Source: Actinomycetes bacterium
GTDB taxonomy: Bacteria; Actinomycetota; Actinomycetes; S36-B12
NCBI GenBank assembly: GCA_024639145.1
Contig: JAHEIZ010000002.1
Location: 164,286-228,285 of the forward strand
Direction of reading: 5' to 3'
Length of the DNA stretch: 64,000 nucleotides
A program made the position numbers and the translations under genes. The notes beneath the pieces are model-generated. The model saw nothing but the letters and a program-made list of their open reading frames with translations, had not been told where the DNA came from and made no database searches. Each line of letters begins with the position of its first letter. Position 1 is the stretch's first letter. Positions 55,864 to 64,000 of this stretch are shown here, in pieces.

Positions 55864-56892
55864 ATGATTCGAATTTCCCTTGCCGGAGCCTCCGGCTACG
55901 CCGGGGGAGAGTTGCTGCGATTGCTGGCCTCTCATCCGGTCTTCTCCATTGGCCCGATTGCCGCAGGTGGCAAAGCGGGGCTGTCCTTATCCGAGGTTCA
56001 CCCGCAGCTCGGCTCGCTGGGTTCCCGAGTGCTGGCCGAGACCACGGCTGAGGTTCTTGCCGACGCAGACCTCGTATTCCTCGCCCTGCCCCATGGTGAA
56101 TCCGCAGCACTCGTGCAGAAGCTTCCGGCGGGAATGCCGGTGGTGGATCTCGGTGCCGACTTTCGGCTGAGCAGCGAGTTGGCCTGGTCGACCTACTACG
56201 GGGGAGAGCATGCAGGCTCCTGGGTCTACGGACTCCCCGAGCTCCCGGGGCAGCGTGCACTCATCGCGGAGGCGACGCGTATCGCAAATCCCGGTTGCTA
56301 TGCCACCAGCATTGAACTCGCGTTCGCCCCGCTCCTCGCTGCCGATCTCATCGACCCCTTGAGTCTGGTCGTGGTGGCGGCGTCAGGAACCTCGGGTGCC
56401 GGTCGCAAGCCCACAGAAACTCTGCTCGCAACGCAGGTCATGGGCTCAATGTCTGCCTACAAGGTGGGGGGCGTTCATCAACACACGCCTGAGATCGAGC
56501 AGCAACTCTCGCAGATCGCTGGAGCTGAAGTAAGACTGTCGTTCACGCCGCTCCTCGCGCCAATGCCTCGCGGAATCATCGCCACCTGCACGGCTCAGGC
56601 ACATGCGGACGTGAGCGAAACGCAGGTGCGGGACGCACTGCATGCTGCGTACGACGGTGAGCCATTCGTGCAGGTCCTGGCTCCCGGATCCTGGCCGCAG
56701 TCGCACTCCGTCAGCGGCTCCAACATGGTTCAGATCCAGGCCTCCGTTGACGCACACTCCGGCCGCGTTGTCGTCGTGAGCGTCATTGACAATCTGGGTA
56801 AAGGTGCAGCGGGGCAGGCCCTCCAGAATGCGAACATCATCTCCGGCCTGCCGGAGACGGCAGGTCTCTCAACGAACGGAGTCGCGCCATGA
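55864..56892 (+). CDS. argC: N-acetyl-gamma-glutamyl-phosphate reductase
   Basis: ArgC reduces N-acetylglutamyl phosphate to the semialdehyde. The 342-residue protein has the NADP motif SLAGASGYAGGELLRLL, the catalytic Cys145 in NPGCYATS, GTSGAGRKPTE, and HTPEIEQQL with the catalytic His. It is the first gene of the arginine operon; argJ overlaps by 4 bases. Confidence 0.96.
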   Translation: MIRISLAGASGYAGGELLRLLASHPVFSIGPIAAGGKAGLSLSEVHPQLGSLGSRVLAETTAEVLADADLVFLALPHGESAALVQKLPAGMPVVDLGADFRLSSELAWSTYYGGEHAGSWVYGLPELPGQRALIAEATRIANPGCYATSIELAFAPLLAADLIDPLSLVVVAASGTSGAGRKPTETLLATQVMGSMSAYKVGGVHQHTPEIEQQLSQIAGAEVRLSFTPLLAPMPRGIIATCTAQAHADVSETQVRDALHAAYDGEPFVQVLAPGSWPQSHSVSGSNMVQIQASVDAHSGRVVVVSVIDNLGKGAAGQALQNANIISGLPETAGLSTNGVAP

Positions 56893-58055
56893 GCGTCACG
56901 TCACCGCGCGGGTTCAGGGCAGCGGGCGTGACCGCGGGAATCAAGGCTTCCGGCAGGCCTGATGTCGCCCTGGTCGTCAATGACGGCCCGAGCTCCGTGG
57001 CCGCGGCAGTCTTTACATCGAATCGTTTCAAGGCCGCGCCAGTGCAATGGTCGGAGCAAGTCATCAAGGATTCCGAGTTGCGCGCGGTTTTCCTCAACTC
57101 TGGCGGAGCAAACGCATGCACGGGCCCGGAGGGCTTCGGCGACACGCATCGCACAGCCGAGTACGTAGCGGCAGTGCTTTCGAGAGCGGGAAGTGATGTC
57201 GCAGCAGGTGACATCGGCATCTGCTCGACCGGACTCATCGGTGAGCGGCTTCCGATGGAGACGCTGTTACATGGCGTGGATCTCGCAGTGGCGTCGCTCT
57301 CCGTTGATGGTGGGAGTGATGCGGCAATCGCCATCATGACAACAGACACGGTTCCGAAGACGTCGACTGCACTGGGTGAGGGATTCGTCGTCGGGGGAAT
57401 GGCCAAGGGTGCCGGCATGCTGGCACCAGCTCTCGCGACCATGCTCGTGGTGATCACCACCGATGCCGACATATCGGCAGATGATGCCGACTCCGCCTTG
57501 CGCAATGCGGTCTCAATGAGTTTCGATCGCATCGATTCCGATGGCTGTATGAGCACCAATGACACTGTCTTCCTGCTCGCTAATGCTGCGAGTGGAACCA
57601 AGCCTTCCGTTCAGGACTTCACTGAGGTCGTCACTGCCGTCTGCCTGGATCTGGCTCGCCAGTTGATCGGTGATGCTGAGGGGGCGAGCAAGGACATCGA
57701 GATCTGCGTTAGCGGCGCTGCATCGGTGAGCGATGCCCTCACTGTCGCGCGTGCCGTGAGTCGGAGCAATCTCCTCAAGTGCGCAATCCACGGCGAGGAT
57801 CCGAACTGGGGCCGTGTTCTCTCAGCGACTGGCACGACGTCCGCCGCATTCGATCCGTGGCAGGTCGATGTCGCACTCAACGGTGTCTGGGTGTGCCGCA
57901 ATGGCGGCGTGGGAGATTCGCGCGAACTCGTCTCCCTCGCCGGTCGTGACGTGCGCATCGACGTAAACCTCAACCACGGCGCAGAGACTGCAACCATCTG
58001 GACGAATGACCTGACTGCCGATTACGTCCACGAGAACTCCGCATACGCGACCTGA
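56889..58055 (+). CDS. argJ: glutamate N-acetyltransferase (ornithine acetyltransferase)
   Basis: ArgJ moves the acetyl group from acetylornithine back to glutamate. The 388-residue precursor should cut itself before Thr184, in GAGMLAPALATMLV, to give two chains. Other motifs are FTSNRFKAAPVQWS, TTDTVPKT, and GEDPNWGRVLSATG. Its presence means the cyclic acetyl pathway is used; whether it also uses acetyl-CoA cannot be told. Confidence 0.96.
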   Translation: MSVTSPRGFRAAGVTAGIKASGRPDVALVVNDGPSSVAAAVFTSNRFKAAPVQWSEQVIKDSELRAVFLNSGGANACTGPEGFGDTHRTAEYVAAVLSRAGSDVAAGDIGICSTGLIGERLPMETLLHGVDLAVASLSVDGGSDAAIAIMTTDTVPKTSTALGEGFVVGGMAKGAGMLAPALATMLVVITTDADISADDADSALRNAVSMSFDRIDSDGCMSTNDTVFLLANAASGTKPSVQDFTEVVTAVCLDLARQLIGDAEGASKDIEICVSGAASVSDALTVARAVSRSNLLKCAIHGEDPNWGRVLSATGTTSAAFDPWQVDVALNGVWVCRNGGVGDSRELVSLAGRDVRIDVNLNHGAETATIWTNDLTADYVHENSAYAT

Positions 58056-58064
58056 GAGGCACAC

Positions 58065-58955
58065 ATGCATTCCGCACATGACGCTGGCTCCAAGGCAATG
58101 GTGCTTGCCGAGGCACTTCCCTGGTTGAAGACCTTTCACGGCGCAACCATTGTCGTGAAGTACGGCGGCAACGCAATGATCGATGACCAGTTGAAATCAA
58201 GTTTCGCCCAGGACATCGTGTTCCTTCGGCTGGCTGGCCTGAGGCCCGTCGTCGTGCACGGCGGTGGTCCGCAGATCAACGCCATGCTGGGAAAGTTGGG
58301 GATCGAGTCCGAGTTTCGTGGCGGGTATCGAGTCACTACCCCGGAGGTGATGGACGTCGTGGCGATGGTTCTCGTCGGCCAGGTGCAGCGGGAACTTGTC
58401 GGGCTCATCAATGATCATGGTCCCTACGCCGTGGGCATGTCAGGCGAGGATGCTGACCTCTTTGTGGCCGAACGTCGCACGGCGACGGTCGATGGGGTCA
58501 GCGTCGACATTGGCCAGGTCGGTGATGTCGTCGAAGTGAATCCGGCGTTCGTGACGCAATTGCTCGACGATGGGCTCATTCCCGTCGTCTCGACTGTTGC
58601 ACGCGATGCGGATGGTGTGGTGCACAACGTCAATGCAGATACAGCTGCCGCGGCCTTGGCAATTTCCCTCGGAGCAGAGAAGTTTGTCCTGCTCACTGAT
58701 GTCGAGGGGCTGTACGCCGACTGGCCGAGTCGCGAGTCGATCCTCCGCCGTGTGTCGCAGAGCGACCTTGAATCGATGCTCCCCTCCCTCGAATCGGGCA
58801 TGGTGCCGAAGATGGAGGCCTGTTTGCGAGCAGTACAGGGGGGAGTGCCGCGAGCTCACGTAATCGATGGTCGGCTGCCGCATTCCGTTCTGCTCGAGGT
58901 TTTCACCGACGATGGCATTGGCACCATGGTGCTGCCCGATGGTGTGACGTCATGA
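58065..58955 (+). CDS. argB: acetylglutamate kinase
   Basis: ArgB phosphorylates N-acetylglutamate. The 296-residue protein has the ATP-binding VVKYGGNAM, the substrate loop [26 protein letters not shown], and [16 protein letters not shown]. It often is the arginine-inhibited step. argD overlaps by 4 bases. Confidence 0.96.
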   Translation: MHSAHDAGSKAMVLAEALPWLKTFHGATIVVKYGGNAMIDDQLKSSFAQDIVFLRLAGLRPVVVHGGGPQINAMLGKLGIESEFRGGYRVTTPEVMDVVAMVLVGQVQRELVGLINDHGPYAVGMSGEDADLFVAERRTATVDGVSVDIGQVGDVVEVNPAFVTQLLDDGLIPVVSTVARDADGVVHNVNADTAAAALAISLGAEKFVLLTDVEGLYADWPSRESILRRVSQSDLESMLPSLESGMVPKMEACLRAVQGGVPRAHVIDGRLPHSVLLEVFTDDGIGTMVLPDGVTS

Positions 58956-60135
58956 GCGAGAAGTGGGCCACTGCCTGGCAGGCGTCGATGATGAACAATT
59001 ACGGAACTCCTCCACTCGAATTAGTTCGTGGCAGGGGTTCTCGTGTGTGGGATTCGGATGGCATTGAGTACATCGACCTGATCGCCGGCATCGCCGTGAA
59101 TGCCGTCGGTCACGCCCATCCCGACCTCGTGAGTGCCGTGACCTCGCAGATGTCGACGTTGGGGCACACGAGCAATCTCGCTGCCACTGAGCCCTGCATC
59201 GAACTCGCCGCAAATTTGCTGAAGCTTGTGGGCTCGGCGGAGCCAGGTCGAGTGTTCTTCTGCAACTCAGGCGCCGAGGCGAATGAGGCCGCATTCAAGC
59301 TTGCTCGACTCACTGGTCGGTCGCACATGGTCGTCGCCGAGGGTGGCTTTCACGGCCGAACGATGGGGGCACTCGCGCTCACTGCCCAGCCGGCGAAGCA
59401 GGATCCATTCCGTCCGCTCCCCGGTGATATCACTGCCGTGCCCTTCGGGGATTCAGCGGCTCTGGCTGCAGCTGTCACTGATGCGACGGCTGCAATCGTG
59501 CTGGAACCCATCCAGGGTGAGGGTGGAGTGATCGTTCCACCATCCGATTACTTAGCATCAGCTCGCGCCATTGCGGATCAGCACGGTGCCCTGCTCATTC
59601 TCGACGAGGTGCAGACCGGCATGGGGCGTACCGGTACCTGGTTTGCTCATCAGCGCGAAGGCGTCTCTCCTGATGTCATCACCTTGGCCAAGGGCCTTGG
59701 TGGCGGTCTACCCATTGGCGCGTGCATTGCGCTGGGACGCGCTGCTGATCTCTTTCAGCCGGGATCTCATGGATCCACCTTCGGCGGCAATCCCGTGTGC
59801 AGCGCGGCAGCCCTCGCAGTCATCCGAATTCTCAGCGATGGCCGTTTGGTTGAACGGGCCAATGTTCTGCATGCACGGCTCGCGACGGAGTTAGTTGACG
59901 TCTCCGGCGGCGTGGTCTCGCACGTTCGAGGCCGTGGCCTGCTCGTGGCCTGCGTGCTCGATGGCATCGCCGCTGCGGATCTCGAGCGGGCCTGCAGGGA
60001 AAGCGGTCTTCTGGTCAATGCAGTTGCATCCGATGCCGTCCGCATGGCACCTGCCCTGACCATCTCCGATGACGATATCGACCAGGTCGTCATTCGATGG
60101 GAGCGTGCGTGCTCACTAGCGAAGGGACTGCCCGC

Positions 60136-60139
<4 letters not shown>
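58952..60139 (+). CDS. argD: acetylornithine aminotransferase
   Basis: ArgD is a PLP enzyme converting the semialdehyde to acetylornithine. The 395-residue class III aminotransferase has [45 protein letters not shown], and the PLP Lys247 in [14 protein letters not shown]. It is followed directly by argR; argF, which usually comes next in actinobacterial operons, is absent. Confidence 0.95.
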
Positions 60140-62099
<1,960 letters not shown>

Positions 62100-62155
62100 T
62101 GCACGATCGGTGAGCCAGCGCGCCGTCGCGCGGCGGTGTGCGCCAAGATGAGCGG

Positions 62156-63439
62156 GTGACCACAGGCATCCTCGACGAACTCATCTGGCGCGAGCTCATT
62201 GCCCAGAGCACCGACCTCGGCGCTCTCCAGGCAGCGACCGAGGCTGGTCCCATCACGCTGTACTGCGGCTTCGATCCCACAGCACCTAGCCTTCATCTGG
62301 GCAATCTCGCCCAGATTCTTACGGTGCGACGGTTCCAGATGGCTGGTCACCGTCCGCTCGCCTTGGTGGGCGGCGCCACAGGCCTAATCGGGGATCCCAA
62401 GATGACGGGGGAGCGCACCCTCAACCCTCGTGACGTGGTGGAGGAGTGGGTAGGCCGAATCCGTGGCCAGCTCGAGCGCTTCTACGACTTTGATGGAAGT
62501 AACGCAGCTGAAATGGTGAATAACTACGACTGGACAGTCGGAGTCTCCGTCCTGGAGTTCCTTCGGGACATCGGCAAGCACTTCAGCGTGAACCGCATGC
62601 TCGATCGCGAGGCGGTGGCTGCCCGGCTGGCCAAAGAGGGAATCTCGTACACCGAGTTCAGCTACCAGCTACTTCAGTCCTTCGACTATCTCCAGCTCTA
62701 CCGTTCGCACGGGTGCACGCTTCAGACCGGTGGCTCAGATCAGTGGGGCAACATCACTGCGGGTACCGACCTCATTCGTCGAGTCGAGCACGTCGCCGTG
62801 CATGCGCTGACCACGCCATTGCTCGTCAAGGCGGACGGAACCAAGTTCGGCAAGACCGAGTCGGGCACGGTCTGGCTGGACTCCTCACTCACGAGTCCCT
62901 ACGCGTTCTTCCAGTTCTGGCTCAACGCCGACGACCGCGATGTGCCGGTGCTCCTGCGCACCTACAGCTTCAAGGGTCGAGATGACATTCGGGATCTCCT
63001 CGAGGCCACCGTCGAACGCCCCCACGAGCGAGCGGCTCAGCGTGCGCTGGCGATGGAGCTCACGGAGATGGTGCACGGAACTGCGGAGCGCGATGCGGCT
63101 GAGGCAGCCGGACGCGCGCTCTTCGGTCATGGCGACCTTGCAGACCTCCCGGCGTCCACATTGGCCGCTGCCCTCTCCGAGACCCCGCACGGAACGCTCG
63201 AGCCGTCTGAGGTGGTCGGGGGAGTCCTGCCGGCCATCGACGAGCTTTTGGTTCGCAGCGGCCTGGTGGCCAGCAAGTCCCAGGCAAGGCGCACCATCGC
63301 CGAAGGCGGGGCGTATCTCAACAACGTGCGCGTGAGCGACGAAGGATTCACGCCTGCCACGGCAGATCTGCTGGGTGGAGAGTGGCTGGTTCTGCGTCGT
63401 GGCAAGCGTTCAGTGGGTGGCATCAGGGTTCAGAGCTAG
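62156..63439 (+). CDS. tyrS: tyrosyl-tRNA synthetase
   Basis: TyrS charges tRNA-Tyr. The 427-residue class I enzyme has YCGFDPTAPSLHLGN (HIGH-type motif HLGN), GGSDQWGNITAGTDLIRR, the KMSKS-type motif KFGKTESG, and a C-terminal S4 RNA-binding domain (GGAYLNNVRVSDEGF). I use GTG 62156 because family proteins start at this position; the frame remains open to GTG 62138. It is the last protein gene before the rRNA operon. Confidence 0.95.
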   Translation: MTTGILDELIWRELIAQSTDLGALQAATEAGPITLYCGFDPTAPSLHLGNLAQILTVRRFQMAGHRPLALVGGATGLIGDPKMTGERTLNPRDVVEEWVGRIRGQLERFYDFDGSNAAEMVNNYDWTVGVSVLEFLRDIGKHFSVNRMLDREAVAARLAKEGISYTEFSYQLLQSFDYLQLYRSHGCTLQTGGSDQWGNITAGTDLIRRVEHVAVHALTTPLLVKADGTKFGKTESGTVWLDSSLTSPYAFFQFWLNADDRDVPVLLRTYSFKGRDDIRDLLEATVERPHERAAQRALAMELTEMVHGTAERDAAEAAGRALFGHGDLADLPASTLAAALSETPHGTLEPSEVVGGVLPAIDELLVRSGLVASKSQARRTIAEGGAYLNNVRVSDEGFTPATADLLGGEWLVLRRGKRSVGGIRVQS

Positions 63440-63510
63440 CGCAAAAGCACTGGCATATAAGGGTTATCTCGTGTGTGACGCATGGCACCGTCCCACGAGG
63501 GGTGCCCGAT

Positions 63511-63540
63511 TTGACCTTGTCGCAGCCCTTGACATAGTGT
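63511..63540 (+). promoter_or_regulatory. rrn promoter P1
   Basis: TTGACC (63511-63516) and TAGTGT (63535-63540) are spaced by 18 bases and lie about 340 bases before 16S. This matches actinobacterial rRNA promoters. Confidence 0.7.
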
Positions 63541-63653
63541 TAACCCACCGCAAGGGAGTAACGGACACCAAGCCGCACTGAGTGCGCCAAGCAAGGCCGG
63601 TCCTGCGGTAACTGACAGAGATCCTCTCGGTCCGACACGCCCGCCAAGGCGAT

Positions 63654-63682
63654 TTGACCGAATACGAAGAAATCTGTAAGTT
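63654..63682 (+). promoter_or_regulatory. rrn promoter P2
   Basis: TTGACC (63654-63659) and TAAGTT (63677-63682) are spaced by 17 bases. It is the promoter nearer to 16S, upstream of the GAGAACTCAACAG leader motif. Confidence 0.7.
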
Positions 63683-63790
63683 AGGAACGTTGCCCCAAAA
63701 TCTGGCCGAGAGGCGAGGTTGAGGTGCGCGCCCGAACCTTGAGAACTCAACAGCGTGTCACATATCAATACCAATACCCCGTACGTGGGT

Positions 63791-63806
63791 TAGGTCTTCG
63801 GACCTA
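63791..63806 (+). other. UUCG-tetraloop hairpin in rrn leader
   Basis: TAGGTC pairs perfectly with GACCTA around TTCG, a very stable RNA hairpin in the 16S leader. Downstream, CGGCGGA (63812-63818) can pair with TCCGCCG (63860-63866), or GACAAAA (63832-63838) with TTTTGTC (63855-63861); these share two bases and so compete. Confidence 0.65.
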
Positions 63807-63881
63807 TGCCACGGCGGAAATTCCTTTGGTAGACAAAATGCAAGAAATTGCTAGTTTTGTCCGCCGGAATCAACTCAAACA

Positions 63882-64000
63882 TTTATGGAGAGTTTGATCC
63901 TGGCTCAGGACGAACGCTGGCGGCGTGCTTAACACATGCAAGTCGAACGGTGAAGGGGAGCTTGCTCCCTGGATCAGTGGCGAACGGGTGAGTAACACGT
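63882..64000 (+). rRNA. rrs: 16S ribosomal RNA, 5' end (cut by window edge)
   Basis: The universal 5' sequence AGAGTTTGATCCTGGCTCAG is followed by GACGAACGCTGGCGG and GAGTAACACGT, clear 16S rRNA landmarks. By alignment to E. coli position 9-11 (GAG at 63890-63892) the mature end is near 63882. Only about 119 bases are in the window, including the V1 stem with GGGAGCTTGCTCCC. Confidence 0.97.

Larger units (their letters stand above)
63440..63881 (+). other. rRNA operon control region (442 bp without a protein gene)
   Basis: No credible protein is encoded between tyrS and 16S. The stretch holds a hairpin GGCACC/GGTGCC (63484-63506), promoter P1, promoter P2, an actinobacterial leader motif GAACCTTGAGAACTCAACAG (63734-63753), a UUCG-capped hairpin, and a stem that would surround the pre-16S processing site. 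A conspicuously lower GC content begins around 63660. Confidence 0.85.

Overview
The window is a GC-rich actinobacterial chromosome segment read from an incomplete proS to the first ~119 bases of a 16S rRNA gene. The actinobacterial signs are an mIHF-type integration host factor beside gmk, a ferritin-like lipoprotein beside proS, a PriA without Walker motifs, the riboflavin operon led by rpe, TAnnnT -10 boxes sitting 6-7 bases from start codons, and an rRNA leader carrying GAGAACTCAACAG. The 16S 5' end looks actinobacterial, but it is too short to place a family. Gene density is very high: almost every gene is on the + strand, most neighbours overlap by 1-14 bases, and there are no insertion sequences, phage genes, CRISPR arrays or tRNAs.

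Layout: (1) 1-8126, translation and transcription core: proS, a convergent lipoprotein gene, rimP-nusA-ylxR-infB-rbfA-truB, then ribF to 9052. (2) 9060-16578, glutamate synthase gltB-gltD behind a palindromic leader, then pyruvate kinase. (3) 16580-28831, one long pyrimidine operon behind a PyrR-binding leader: pyrR-pyrB-pyrC-carA-carB-pyrK-pyrD-pyrF-mihF-gmk, then rpoZ-coaBC. (4) 28890-35118, a SAM-riboswitch-preceded metK, then priA, def-fmt-rsmB. (5) 35128-40436, a sugar-catabolic cassette (SorC-type regulator, split transketolase, FGGY kinase, xylose-isomerase-like protein) set between rsmB and rpe. (6) 40463-46089, rpe-ribD-ribE-ribBA-ribH, hisE-hisG, an SseB-domain gene. (7) 46090-48359, an attenuated infC-rpmI-rplT-RNA methyltransferase operon. 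(8) 48395-55830, a putative 2-oxoglutarate oxygenase, cysD-cysNC, pheS-pheT. (9) 55835-62099, arginine operon argC-J-B-D-R-H without argF or argG, under an ARG-box-like operator. (10) tyrS and the rRNA operon control region with two promoters.

Most genes are housekeeping and confidently named. The accessory content is the cassette at 35.1-40.4 kb. Its gene set (aldose isomerase-like, ketose kinase-like, two-subunit transketolase, own regulator, tandem operator) matches the logic of the D-apiose transketolase pathway or a related branched/keto-pentose route; the substrate is inferred, not proven. Regulatory RNA is also rich here: SAM riboswitch, PyrR-binding hairpin, infC attenuator with an ATC start, infB mini-ORF leader, and a palindromic gltB leader.
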